Of a stretch of 64,000 nucleotides of DNA, positions 33,564-41,906 are shown piece after piece. Below the pieces are notes generated by a model. That model did no database searches. It saw only the letters and a program-made list of their open reading frames with translations, and was not told where the DNA came from. The stretch's first letter is position 1. Each line of letters begins with the position of its first letter. This DNA is from Klenkia taihuensis (GTDB taxonomy: Bacteria > Actinomycetota > Actinomycetes > Mycobacteriales > Geodermatophilaceae): the NCBI RefSeq assembly GCF_900112525.1, contig NZ_FOMD01000003.1, positions 124,001 through 188,000 of the forward strand, read 5' to 3'. The position numbers were made by a program, and so were the translations under genes.

Positions 33564-34655
33564 ATGACCGGCACGACCATCGGTGTCGAGGAGGAGTTCC
33601 ACCTCGTCGACCCGGCCACCGGGGCCCTCGCCGCCAGCTCGCAGGTGGCCGACGCCGCCGTCCTCGGGCAGGCCGGCACCCACGTGCAGCCCGAGATCTC
33701 CACCACCCAGCTCGAGACCGCCACCGGCATCTGCCGCACCCTCGCCGACGTCCGCGCCGCGCTGGTGGAGACCCGCGCCGAGGCCGTCGCCGCCGCGCAG
33801 ACCGACGGGCTGACCGTCCTGGCCGCCTCCACCCACCCGTTCTCGGCTCCCGAGGACCTCCGGCTCACCGACGCCCCGCGCTACCGGGTGATGGTGCAGC
33901 GCTGGGCCGCGCTCGCGCAGAGCCAGGACATCTGCGGCACCCACGTGCACGTCGGCGTCGACGACCTGGACACCGCCGTCCGCGTCATGGACCGCGCCCG
34001 GCCCTGGCTGCCCGTCCTGCTCGCGATGACCGGCAGCTCCCCGTTCCACGACCGCGCCGACACCGGCTACGAGTCGTGGCGGACCGTGTGGTGGTCGCGC
34101 TGGCCGGTGTCCGGCCCGCCCGAGCCGCTCGGCGACGCCGCCGGGTACACCGACGTCGTCGGGCGGCTCGTCGGCGCCGGCCTGGTCCCCGACGGCTCCC
34201 AGCTCTACTGGGACCTGCGGCCCTCCACCCACGTGCCGACGCTGGAGTTCCGGATGGGTGACGTCTGCACCGACCTGGACGACGTCGTGCTGCACGCCGC
34301 GCTGTGCCGCTCGCTGGTCTCGGTGCTCGCGGCCCAGGACGGGGAGGCCCCCGTCATCAGGCCCGAGCTGCTCCGCGCCGCGCGCTGGAAGGCGGCCCGC
34401 GCGGGGCTCACCGGCGAGCTGCTGGACCCGGCGACCGGCGAGCTGGTCCCCGCGTCGACCGCCGTCCGGGCGCTGCTGCAGCTGCTCGGGCCGGACCTCG
34501 AGTCGCGCGGAGAGCTCGCCGAGGTGACCGGCCTGGCCGAGCAGCTGCTCGCGCGGGGGACGTCGTCGGCCCGGCAGCGGCAGGTGCTGACCCGGACCGG
34601 CGACCCGGGTGCCGTCGTCCGCGACCTGCTGGCCGTGGGCGGCACCGCTCCGTAA
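33564..34655 (+). CDS. YbdK-type carboxylate-amine / glutamate-cysteine ligase (GCS2 family)
   Basis: A 363-residue ATP-dependent ligase. It begins TIGVEEEFHLVDPATG, the GCS2 hallmark, with further motifs QPEISTTQLETATG, ICGTHVHVGV and YWDLRPSTHVPTLEFRMGD. Bacterial YbdK proteins have weak glutamate-cysteine ligase activity; actinobacteria rely on mycothiol, so the true substrate here is uncertain. It precedes the ethanolamine permease by 69 bases on the same strand, suggesting a possible link with ethanolamine use (for example amidation of an amine), but this is inference. Confidence 0.9.
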   Translation: MTGTTIGVEEEFHLVDPATGALAASSQVADAAVLGQAGTHVQPEISTTQLETATGICRTLADVRAALVETRAEAVAAAQTDGLTVLAASTHPFSAPEDLRLTDAPRYRVMVQRWAALAQSQDICGTHVHVGVDDLDTAVRVMDRARPWLPVLLAMTGSSPFHDRADTGYESWRTVWWSRWPVSGPPEPLGDAAGYTDVVGRLVGAGLVPDGSQLYWDLRPSTHVPTLEFRMGDVCTDLDDVVLHAALCRSLVSVLAAQDGEAPVIRPELLRAARWKAARAGLTGELLDPATGELVPASTAVRALLQLLGPDLESRGELAEVTGLAEQLLARGTSSARQRQVLTRTGDPGAVVRDLLAVGGTAP

Positions 34656-34724
34656 CAGCGGGGCATTGCCGCCGACACCCAGCAGGGCCACAGTGAGCGC
34701 CACCCGACGACCGGAGGCCCCGCT

Positions 34725-36137
34725 GTGACCGCTGAACCCATCGCACCGACCGGGACGAGCGAGTACCTCGCCAAGCGGCAGCTGCGCACCGGCACCGCCG
34801 GCTGGCCGCTGCTCGCCGGCCTCGGCGTCGCCGCCGTCATCTCCGGCGACTACGCCGGCTGGAACTTCGGCCTCGCCGAGGGCGGCTTCGGCGGGCTGCT
34901 CATCGCCACGGTCCTCATGGGGATCATGTACACCGCCATGGTGTTCGGCCTCGCCGAGCTCGGCGCCGCGCTGCCGACCGCGGGCGGCGGCTACACCTTC
35001 GCCCGGCGCGCGCTCGGACCCTGGGGCGGCTACGCCACCGGCGTCGCCGTCCTCATCGAGTACGCCATCGCCCCGGCCGCCATCGCCACCTTCATCGGCG
35101 GCTACGTGGAGTCCCTCGGCCTGTTCGGCATCACCGACGGCTGGTGGGTCTACCTGGCCGTCTACGCGCTGTTCATCGGCATCCACCTGATGGGCGTCGG
35201 CGAGGCGCTCAAGGTCATGATGGCCATCGCCGCGGTCGCCGTCGTCGGCCTCGTGCTGTTCCTGCTCGGTGCGATCCCCGCCTTCGACGCCGCCAACCTC
35301 ACGGACATGGCCCCCACCGACGCCGTCGGTGCGTCGGAGTGGCTGCCCTTCGGCGTGCTCGGCATCTGGGCCGCGTTCCCCTTCGGCATCTGGTTTTTCC
35401 TCGCCGTGGAGTGCGTGCCCCTGGCCGCCGAGGAGGCCAAGGACCCGGCCCGGTCCATGCCGCGCGGCATCGTCGCGGCCATGGGCGTGCTGGCCGTGCT
35501 CGCCGTCCTCATGCTGGTGTTCACCACCGGCGCCGGGGGCGCGCAGCTGATCAGCGAGTCGGCCAACCCGCCCGTCGACGGCCTGCAGCCGGGCACCCTG
35601 CAGACGGTCGTGAACTACATGGGGCTGGTCGGGCTGGTCGCCAGCTTCTTCTCCATCGTCTACGCCTACAGCCGGCAGACCTTCGCGCTCTCCCGCGCCG
35701 GCTACCTGCCGCGGTCGCTGTCGGTCACCGACAGCCGCAAGGCCCCGGTGCTGGCCCTCGTCGTCCCCGGCGTCGTCGGGTTCCTGCTCACCCTGACCGG
35801 CCAGGGCGCGGTGCTGCTGAACATGGCGGTGTTCGGGGCGGCGCTGTCCTACGTGCTGATGATGACCAGCCACATCGTGCTGCGCCGCCGCGAGCCCGAC
35901 CTGGAGCGCCCGTACCGGACGCCGGGCGGGACGGCGACGACGACGGTGGCGCTGGTGCTCGCCGTCCTCGCGGTGCTGGCCACCTTCCTGGTCGACCCGC
36001 TCGCCGCCGGCCTCACGCTGGTCGCCTTCGCGCTGTTCATGGCCTACTTCGCGTTCTACTCCCGGCACCACCTGGTGGCCGCGGCGCCGGAGGAGGAGTT
36101 CGCGGCGCTGGCCGCGGCGGAGGACGACGTCCGATGA
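34725..36137 (+). CDS. eat: Ethanolamine permease (APC superfamily)
   Basis: A 470-residue membrane protein with about 12 helices. It belongs to the APC transporters of the ethanolamine permease type, with the N-terminal VISGDYAGWNFGLAEGGFGG and the FFLAVECVPLAAEEAKDPAR loop typical of these permeases. It starts at GTG 34725 with GGAGG. The stop overlaps the eutB ATG by 4 bases, which together with function (ethanolamine uptake feeding ammonia-lyase) makes the assignment strong. Confidence 0.92.
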   Translation: MTAEPIAPTGTSEYLAKRQLRTGTAGWPLLAGLGVAAVISGDYAGWNFGLAEGGFGGLLIATVLMGIMYTAMVFGLAELGAALPTAGGGYTFARRALGPWGGYATGVAVLIEYAIAPAAIATFIGGYVESLGLFGITDGWWVYLAVYALFIGIHLMGVGEALKVMMAIAAVAVVGLVLFLLGAIPAFDAANLTDMAPTDAVGASEWLPFGVLGIWAAFPFGIWFFLAVECVPLAAEEAKDPARSMPRGIVAAMGVLAVLAVLMLVFTTGAGGAQLISESANPPVDGLQPGTLQTVVNYMGLVGLVASFFSIVYAYSRQTFALSRAGYLPRSLSVTDSRKAPVLALVVPGVVGFLLTLTGQGAVLLNMAVFGAALSYVLMMTSHIVLRRREPDLERPYRTPGGTATTTVALVLAVLAVLATFLVDPLAAGLTLVAFALFMAYFAFYSRHHLVAAAPEEEFAALAAAEDDVR

Positions 36138-37546
36138 CAGCTCGCCGGGCAACGGTGGCCGGCCACACCTACGAGTTCCCGACCCTGGTCGAGGTGATGG
36201 CCAAGGCCACCCCGGCCCGGTCGGGCGACGTGCTGGCCGGCTGCGCCGCGACGTCGGAGGCCGAGCGGGTCGCGGCGCAGACGGTGCTCGCGGACCTGCC
36301 GCTGACCACGTTCCTCGACGAGCAGGTCGTCGGCTACGACGAGGACGACGTCACCCGCCTCGTGCTCGACACCCTGGACGCCGCCGCCCTCGAGCCGGTG
36401 CGCGCCCTCACCGTCGGGGGGTTCCGCGAGTGGCTGCTCGCCCGCGCCGCCGCCGGTGACGAGCCGGCCATCTCCGGGCTGGCGCGCGGCCTGACGCCGG
36501 AGATGGCCGCGGCGGTGTCCAAGCTCATGCGCAACGCCGACCTGGTCGCGGTCGGCCGCCGGGCCCGGGTGATCACGGGGCTCCGGTCGACCATCGGGCT
36601 GCCCGGCCGGCTGGCGTCGCGGCTGCAACCCAACCACCCCACCGACGACGCGCTCGGCGTCACCGCCTCGCTGCTGGACGGCCTGCTGCACGGGTCCGGT
36701 GACGCGGTCATCGGGATCAACCCGGCGACGGACTCCCCGGCGCAGACGATCGCGCTGCTGGAGCTCATCGACGCGGTGATCAGCCGGTACGAGATCCCCA
36801 CCCAGTCCTGCGTGCTGGCCCACGTGACGACGACGCTGCGCGCGCTGGAGAAGGGCGCGCCGGTGGACCTGGTGTTCCAGTCGGTGGCCGGGACGCAGGG
36901 CGGCAACGAGGGCTTCGGGGTGACGCTGGACCTGCTCTCCGAGGCGCACGCCGCCGCCCTCGAGCTGGGCCGGGGCACCGTGGGGTCGAACGTGACGTAC
37001 TTCGAGACCGGGCAGGGGTCGGCGCTGTCGGCCGGCGCGCACCTGGGCGTCGGTGGCCGGCCGGTGGACCAGCAGACCCTGGAGTGCCGCGCCTACGGCG
37101 TGGCCCGGCACTTCGACCCGCTGCTGGTGAACACCGTCGTCGGGTTCATCGGGCCGGAGTACCTCTACGACGCCAAGCAGGTCATCCGTGCGGGCCTGGA
37201 GGACCACTTCTGCGGCAAGCTGCTCGGCCTGCCCATGGGCGTCGACGTCTGCTACACCAACCACACCGACGTCGACCCCGACGACACCGACACCCTCACC
37301 CTGCTGCTCGGCGCGGCCGGTTGCTCGTTCGTCATCGCCGTCCCGGGGTCGGACGACGTGATGCTGCACTACCAGTCGCTCTCGTTCCAGGACGTGCTCA
37401 CCGCCCGGCAGGTGCTGGGTCTGCGCCCGGCGCCGGAGTTCGAGGCGTGGCTGCAGCGGATGGACCTGGTCGACGACACCGGCCGGGTGCGGGAGCTGAC
37501 CGCCGACGCGCCCCAGGCCCGCGCGCTGCTGGCGGCGGCCCGGTGA
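36134..37546 (+). CDS. eutB: Ethanolamine ammonia-lyase large subunit
   Basis: A 470-residue EutB. Conserved segments include GLTPEMAAAVSKLMRNADL, GINPATDSPAQT, SVAGTQGGNEGFGV and FETGQGSALSAGAH, lining the substrate barrel. With EutC and adenosylcobalamin it splits ethanolamine into acetaldehyde and ammonia. Length matches the family. ATG 36134 overlaps the permease stop (ATGA) and its own stop overlaps eutC (GTGA), so stoichiometric co-translation is likely. No microcompartment shell or EutA reactivase gene is adjacent. Confidence 0.96.
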   Translation: MTARRATVAGHTYEFPTLVEVMAKATPARSGDVLAGCAATSEAERVAAQTVLADLPLTTFLDEQVVGYDEDDVTRLVLDTLDAAALEPVRALTVGGFREWLLARAAAGDEPAISGLARGLTPEMAAAVSKLMRNADLVAVGRRARVITGLRSTIGLPGRLASRLQPNHPTDDALGVTASLLDGLLHGSGDAVIGINPATDSPAQTIALLELIDAVISRYEIPTQSCVLAHVTTTLRALEKGAPVDLVFQSVAGTQGGNEGFGVTLDLLSEAHAAALELGRGTVGSNVTYFETGQGSALSAGAHLGVGGRPVDQQTLECRAYGVARHFDPLLVNTVVGFIGPEYLYDAKQVIRAGLEDHFCGKLLGLPMGVDVCYTNHTDVDPDDTDTLTLLLGAAGCSFVIAVPGSDDVMLHYQSLSFQDVLTARQVLGLRPAPEFEAWLQRMDLVDDTGRVRELTADAPQARALLAAAR

Positions 37547-38262
37547 GCGACGCCTTCGACGTGCTGCGCTCGGCCACCCGGGCGCGCGTGGCACTGGGCC
37601 GGGCCGGGGACGGCCTGCCCACCGACCGGCTGCTGGAGTTCCGCGCCGCGCACGCCGCCGCCCGGGACGCCGTGCACACCCCGCTGGACGTCGACACCCT
37701 CGTCTCCTCGTTGGGCGAGACCGGTCTCGACGTGCTGACCGTGACCTCCGCGGCGCCGGACCGGGCGACCTACCTGCAGCGACCCGACCTCGGGCGGCAG
37801 CTCGCCGAGGGCACGTCGCTGCCGGGGGGCTCCTACGACCTGGCCGTGGTGGTGGCCGACGGGTTGTCGCCGCGGGCCGTCGCCGACCACGCCCCCGGGA
37901 CGGTGGCCGCCGTGCTGGAGCGGCTGGCCGGCTGGTCGGTGGCCCCGCTGGTGGTGGCCACGCAGGCGCGGGTGGCGCTCGGCGACCCGGTGGGGGAGGC
38001 CCTCGGCGCCCGCATCGTCGTGGTGGTCATCGGGGAGCGGCCGGGCCTGTCGTCGGCGGACTCGCTCGGGCTCTACCTGACCTGGGGTCCGCGACCGGGC
38101 CGGGCCGACAGCGAGCGCAACTGCATCTCCAACGTCCGCCCGCCGCACGGGCTGTCCTACGCGCAGGCCGCCGAGACGCTGGCCGGTCTGCTGCTCGCCT
38201 CGCGGGAGCTGGGCGCGTCGGGCGTGGTGCTCAAGGACGAGGGACCGGCCCTGGAGCGATGA
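37543..38262 (+). CDS. eutC: Ethanolamine ammonia-lyase small subunit
   Basis: A 239-residue EutC. It includes TRARVALGRAGDGLPTDRLLEFRAAHAAARDAV at the N-terminus, and SSADSLGLYLTWGP plus DSERNCISNVRPPHGLSY in the C-terminal cobalamin-contact part. It forms the B12-dependent lyase with EutB. GTG 37543 overlaps eutB by 4 bases. The short N-terminus is typical of non-microcompartment versions, which lack an encapsulation peptide. Confidence 0.95.
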   Translation: MSDAFDVLRSATRARVALGRAGDGLPTDRLLEFRAAHAAARDAVHTPLDVDTLVSSLGETGLDVLTVTSAAPDRATYLQRPDLGRQLAEGTSLPGGSYDLAVVVADGLSPRAVADHAPGTVAAVLERLAGWSVAPLVVATQARVALGDPVGEALGARIVVVVIGERPGLSSADSLGLYLTWGPRPGRADSERNCISNVRPPHGLSYAQAAETLAGLLLASRELGASGVVLKDEGPALER

Positions 38263-38834
38263 CCTCCGCGCCGCCCGGCCGTCTGGAGGGCATGCGCAGA
38301 GTCATCGCCTACGAGCTGCTGTCCCTGGACGGCGTCGCCGAGTCGCCGGACCAGTTCATCGACACCTGGGACGACGTCCTGGACGCGAACCTCGCGGAGG
38401 TGATCAGCACGCAGACCGACGTCCTGCTCGGCCGCCGCAGCCACGACGAGTGGGCGCACTACTGGCCCACCAGCGACGTCGAGCCGTTCGCCACCTTCAT
38501 CAACGCGCTGCCCAAGCACGTGGCGACGTCCAGCCCGCTGCCCGGCGGGTGGCGGGCGACCGCGGTCGAGGGCGACCCGGTCCCGTACGTGCGGGCGCTG
38601 CGCGCGGGGGACGGCGGGGACATCGGGGTGCACGCCAGCATCTCGCTGGTGCAGACGCTGCTGGCGGCGGACCTGGTGGACGAGCTGCGGCTGGTGGTCG
38701 CGCCCGCCGTCGCCGGGTCGGGCCGGCGGCTGCTCGACGGGGTCCCGGCCACCCGGCTGGAGCTGGCCCGGTCGGTGACCACGCCGACCGGCCACCTGCT
38801 GCTGACCTACCGCCCCCGCCGGCCCGTCGACTGA
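38259..38834 (+). CDS. Dihydrofolate-reductase-fold family protein (RibD C-terminal-like)
   Basis: A 191-residue protein (180 if started at ATG 38292). The core begins RRVIAYELLSLDGVAESPD, with VLLGRRSHDEW and a C-terminal DELRLVVAPAVAGSGRRL, features of the RibD-C / DHFR-like reductase family. ATG 38259 overlaps the eutC stop (ATGA) and is given as start; ATG 38292 behind GGAGGG gives the more typical N-terminus. It is probably co-transcribed with eutBC without an obvious biochemical tie. Substrate unknown. Confidence 0.85.
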   Translation: MTSAPPGRLEGMRRVIAYELLSLDGVAESPDQFIDTWDDVLDANLAEVISTQTDVLLGRRSHDEWAHYWPTSDVEPFATFINALPKHVATSSPLPGGWRATAVEGDPVPYVRALRAGDGGDIGVHASISLVQTLLAADLVDELRLVVAPAVAGSGRRLLDGVPATRLELARSVTTPTGHLLLTYRPRRPVD

Positions 38835-38881
38835 CAGCCGAGGGTTCCCGGCGCGGCCCCGGGCCGACCGTGGGCTGTCAG
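38831..38881. terminator. Long-loop inverted repeat between convergent genes
   Basis: CTGACAGCC at 38831-38839 pairs perfectly with GGCTGTCAG at 38873-38881. The arms include the stop codons of both convergent genes. A GC-rich inner region (CCCGG / CCGGG) can extend the structure. Confidence 0.55.
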
Positions 38882-39210
38882 TCGGTGTCGCCGCGGCCCG
38901 GCTGTGCCCAGTGCGGGAGGTGGCGCAGCTGCCGGCGCACGCGCTGGGCCACCCGCCCGCGGCGGGTGGTGGGCCGGGGGAGGAAGGACAGCCCGTCGCG
39001 GGTCTCGACCATGGGGGAGCCGGGCTCGTCCTGCGCCACGGCCCGGTCGTCGGCCGCGGCGGCCTCGGCGCGCGCGTGCAGGCGGGCCCGGACGTCGTCG
39101 GGCGTGTAGGCCCGGCGCTGCCGCTCGTCGCGGGCCAGCACCACGCCGGTGGCCGCGACCCCGGCCAGCCCCGCGAGCCCGAGCACCTTCCCGATCGTCC
39201 CCGCACGCAT
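38878..39210 (-). CDS. Small single-pass membrane protein, hypothetical
   Basis: A 110-residue protein from ATG 39210. One N-terminal hydrophobic helix (VLGLAGLAGVAATGVVLA) is followed by a charged cytosolic region with YTPDDVRARLHARAEAAA and an Arg-rich end. No catalytic motif. Its small size, single helix and basic tail resemble many uncharacterised actinobacterial membrane proteins. It converges with the DHFR-fold gene. Confidence 0.6.
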   Translation of the reverse strand: MRAGTIGKVLGLAGLAGVAATGVVLARDERQRRAYTPDDVRARLHARAEAAAADDRAVAQDEPGSPMVETRDGLSFLPRPTTRRGRVAQRVRRQLRHLPHWAQPGRGDTD

Positions 39211-39326
39211 GCCCGGCACCGTAACCGCTGCGCCCGGCCGGGTGGAGCCGCGCCGGCGCCCCCTGGCCCGTGCCACGACGCGGGTCAGGGGGCCCCGAGG
39301 TGGCTCGACCCGGGCGGGCGCCGGGG

Positions 39327-40112
39327 TCAGCGGCGGCTGGGGAGGGTGAGCACCTCGACGCCGTCCTCGGTGATGGCCACGGTGTGCTCGCTGTGCGCGG
39401 TGCGGCAGCCGGTGGCGCTGCGCAGCGTCCAGCCGTCGTCGTCGGTGACCAGCTCGTCGGTGTCGGCCATGACCCACGGCTCCAGCGCGAGCAGCTGACC
39501 CGGGCGCATCTTCATCCCGCGGCCCGCCCGGCCGTCGTTGGGCACGTGCGGGTCCTGGTGCATGGTCGTGCCGATGCCGTGCCCGCCGAACTCGGTGTTC
39601 ACCGAGTAGCCGGCGCCGCGCAGCACCTCGCCGATCGCGGCCGACACGTCGCCGAGCTTCACGCCCGGGCCGGCGGTCTCGATCGCGGTGGCCAGCGCCC
39701 GCTGGGTGGTCTCGATCAGCCGCAGGCTCTCGGCCGGGCGGGAGTCGCCGACCACGAAGCTGATCGCCGAGTCCGCGGCCACCCCGCCCAGCACCACGGC
39801 CAGGTCGAGGCTGAGCAGGTCGCCGTCGCGCAGGTCGTAGTCGTGGGGGAGGCCGTGCAGCACGCCGTCGTTGACCGAGGTGCAGATGTAGTGGCCGAAC
39901 GGGCCGCGGCCGAAGGAGGGGGAGTAGTCGACGTAGCAGGAGGTCGCCCCGGCGCCGAGGATCATCTCCTTGGCCCAGGTGTCGATCTGGAGCAGGTTGG
40001 TGCCCACGGTCGCCCGGTCGCGCAAGGAATACAGGACGTCGGCGACCAGCGCGCCGGTCTCCCGGGCGCGGGCGACCTGGGACGGGGACAGGATCTCGAT
40101 CACGCCGGCCAT
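39327..40112 (-). CDS. map: Type I methionine aminopeptidase
   Basis: A 261-residue MetAP. Metal ligands lie in LSLDLAVVLGGVAADSA (two Asp), the His in FGGHGIGTTMHQDPHVPN, Glu in LALEPW and Glu in HSEHTVAI; the substrate-site His is in GHYICTSVNDGVLHG. It removes initiator methionine. There is no N-terminal zinc-finger extension. The ATG at 40112 sits almost at the presumed transcription start of a divergent promoter shared with the XRE gene. A second, housekeeping MetAP elsewhere is likely but cannot be seen. Confidence 0.94.
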   Translation of the reverse strand: MAGVIEILSPSQVARARETGALVADVLYSLRDRATVGTNLLQIDTWAKEMILGAGATSCYVDYSPSFGRGPFGHYICTSVNDGVLHGLPHDYDLRDGDLLSLDLAVVLGGVAADSAISFVVGDSRPAESLRLIETTQRALATAIETAGPGVKLGDVSAAIGEVLRGAGYSVNTEFGGHGIGTTMHQDPHVPNDGRAGRGMKMRPGQLLALEPWVMADTDELVTDDDGWTLRSATGCRTAHSEHTVAITEDGVEVLTLPSRR

Positions 40113-40114
40113 GT

Positions 40115-40135
40115 TATCCCGGTACTAGTATCCCG
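40115..40135. promoter_or_regulatory. Compact divergent promoter with TATCCCG direct repeat
   Basis: Only 26 bases separate the start codons of map (minus) and the XRE regulator (plus). They contain TATCCCG twice (40115-40121 and 40129-40135) and the palindrome TACTAGTA (40123-40130). TAGTAT at 40126-40131 is a -10-like element 7 bases before ATG 40139, so at least the XRE transcript is probably leaderless. The XRE protein is the obvious candidate to bind here. Confidence 0.55.
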
Positions 40136-40138
40136 CCC

Positions 40139-40405
40139 ATGGTCCGGTTGCCCCTCACCCCCGACGACGTCGAGCGCGGCCGGCGGCTGGGCGCCCTGCT
40201 GCGCCGGGCCCGCGGCGGGCGCACCCTGCTCGACACCGCGCTGGCCGCCGGGATCTCCCCGGAGACGCTGCGCAAGATCGAGTCCGGCCGGGTGGCCACG
40301 CCGGCCTTCAGCACCGTGGCCGCGGTCGCCGCCGAGCTCGACCTGTCGCTGGACGAGGTCTGGGCCCAGGTCGCGCACCCCGCCGGCGCGTCGCTGGCGT
40401 CCTGA
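40139..40405 (+). CDS. XRE family helix-turn-helix regulator
   Basis: An 88-residue protein that is essentially one HTH_XRE domain: RRLGALLRRAR then LLDTALAAGISPETLRKIESGRVATPAFSTVAAVAAELDLSLDEVW. The helix-turn-helix lies near residues 34-55. No sensor domain is attached. It is divergent from map with an intergenic region too short for independent promoters, implying autoregulation or joint control; the next gene starts 3 bases downstream. Confidence 0.88.
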   Translation: MVRLPLTPDDVERGRRLGALLRRARGGRTLLDTALAAGISPETLRKIESGRVATPAFSTVAAVAAELDLSLDEVWAQVAHPAGASLAS

Positions 40406-40407
40406 CC

Positions 40408-41064
40408 GTGCTGACCCTCGACGCCGCGGTCGACCTGACCCGCACCGGTGACGTCTGGCTGTTCCGCGGCGCCTCGGTGGCCGACCGCGCCATCCAGACG
40501 CTGACCAACTCGCCGGTCAACCACGTCGGCATGGCCGTGGTGCTCGACGACCTGCCGCCGCTGCTCTGGCACGCCGAGCTCGGCAAGTCGCTGCCCGACG
40601 CCTGGACCGGCACCCACCAGCGCGGCGTCCAGCTGCACGACCTGCGCGACGCCGTCCAGGTGTGGCGGCAGAAGTACGGCCAGCGGGCGTGGCTGCGCCA
40701 GCTGGTCGGCCCGGCCGACGACGGCGGGGTCACCCCGGGCATGGAGGACGCCGTGCTGCGCGCGGTCGCCCGGCACGACGGCCGGCCGTTCCCGACGACG
40801 GCGCGGCTGGCCCGTGGCTGGGCCAGCGGGCTGGTGAACCGGCGCACGGACGCCGAGACGATCTTCTGCGCCGAGCTGGTGGCTGCCACCTACACCGCCA
40901 TGGGCCTGCTGCCCGGGGACCGGCCCCTGAACTCCTACGACCCGGGCAGCTTCTGGTCCGGTGACCGGCTCGAGCTCGTCGACGCCCGGCTGGGCCCCGA
41001 GGTCGCCGTCGACGTGCCGGCCACCGGACCGTTCAGCCCCGCAGGCGGCCCAGCAGCTCGGTGA
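40408..41064 (+). CDS. Permuted papain-like (YiiX/C92-type) hydrolase-like protein
   Basis: A 218-residue protein. GDVWLFRGASVADRAIQ, then SPVNHVGMAVV with a candidate catalytic His near residue 40, and later ETIFCAELVAATYTAMGLL with the candidate Cys, is the His-before-Cys order of circularly permuted NlpC/P60 (YiiX/YaeF-like) proteins. These act on amide or ester bonds of lipids or peptides. No signal peptide is seen. GTG 40408 lies 3 bases after the XRE stop, so they form an operon. Its end overlaps the convergent SDR gene by 32 bases. Confidence 0.7.
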   Translation: MLTLDAAVDLTRTGDVWLFRGASVADRAIQTLTNSPVNHVGMAVVLDDLPPLLWHAELGKSLPDAWTGTHQRGVQLHDLRDAVQVWRQKYGQRAWLRQLVGPADDGGVTPGMEDAVLRAVARHDGRPFPTTARLARGWASGLVNRRTDAETIFCAELVAATYTAMGLLPGDRPLNSYDPGSFWSGDRLELVDARLGPEVAVDVPATGPFSPAGGPAAR

Positions 41065-41899
41065 GCGTCGGCTCGGTGGGGGACCAGCCGAGCTCGCGGC
41101 GGGCCTTGTCGCCGGTGGCCTGCTGGTCCAGCAGGAGCGCGTCGCCGAAGGCGCCCATGCGCTCCCGGGTGGCCTCCTCGGAGGTGCCGACCGCCCGGAC
41201 GCCAGCCGCGTCGGCGATCTCGGCGACCGTCGGGTTGTGACCGTTCACGCCCAGGTAGGTGCTGCCGGCCGGGGCGTGGGTGAGGGCGAGGACGTAGAGG
41301 CGGCCGAGGTCGGCGGCGTGCACCGTCGTCCAGTGCTGCCGGCCGCTGCCGGGGAGCTGGACGGCGCCGTCGTCGTCGGTGGGGCCGCCGAGCACGGCGG
41401 CGGTGATGCCGGCGACCTGACCCCCCTGCTCGGCGTAGACGATGCCGGGCTCGACGAGCACCGACCGGACGCCGTCGCGGGCCTCGGTGACCCGGGCGTC
41501 GAGCGGCGCGCGCCAGGCGGTGAGGTCGGGGGCGTCGCGCGGGGTGTCCTCGTCGACGGTGCCCGGGCCGTGCACCCACACGCCGCCGGTGTGCACGTAG
41601 GGCTTGCCGCTGCCGGCGATCGCGCCCAGGACGGCGTCGAGGAAGGCGGCGTCGACGTCGGCGCTGGTGGCGTCGCCGGGGGAGGCGGTGTGGATGACCC
41701 CCTCGGCCGCGGTGGCCTCGCGGGCCAGCAGGTCGGCGTCGGTGAGGTCGCCGCGCACCGCGGTCGCGCCGGCGGCCTCGACCGCCGCGGCGGAGGAGTC
41801 GCTGCGGGCCAGCGCGCGCACGGTGTGCCCCTGGGCCACCAGGGCCGCGAGCACGGAGGAGCCGACGAGTCCGGTGCCACCGGTGAGGAAGACGTCCAT
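41033..41899 (-). CDS. Extended SDR / NAD-dependent epimerase-like protein
   Basis: A 288-residue protein with the N-terminal cofactor motif TGGTGLVGSSVL and an NmrA/epimerase-like pattern: GDLTDADLL, VIHTASPGD, VEPGIVYAEQGG and WTTVHAADLGRLYVLAL. The canonical YxxxK is not obvious, so it may be an atypical epimerase or dehydratase. It acts in the cytosol on an unknown substrate. Ends 32 bases inside the convergent papain-like gene. Confidence 0.85.
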   Translation of the reverse strand: MDVFLTGGTGLVGSSVLAALVAQGHTVRALARSDSSAAAVEAAGATAVRGDLTDADLLAREATAAEGVIHTASPGDATSADVDAAFLDAVLGAIAGSGKPYVHTGGVWVHGPGTVDEDTPRDAPDLTAWRAPLDARVTEARDGVRSVLVEPGIVYAEQGGQVAGITAAVLGGPTDDDGAVQLPGSGRQHWTTVHAADLGRLYVLALTHAPAGSTYLGVNGHNPTVAEIADAAGVRAVGTSEEATRERMGAFGDALLLDQQATGDKARRELGWSPTEPTLTELLGRLRG

Positions 41900-41906
41900 G
41901 CCGCCG

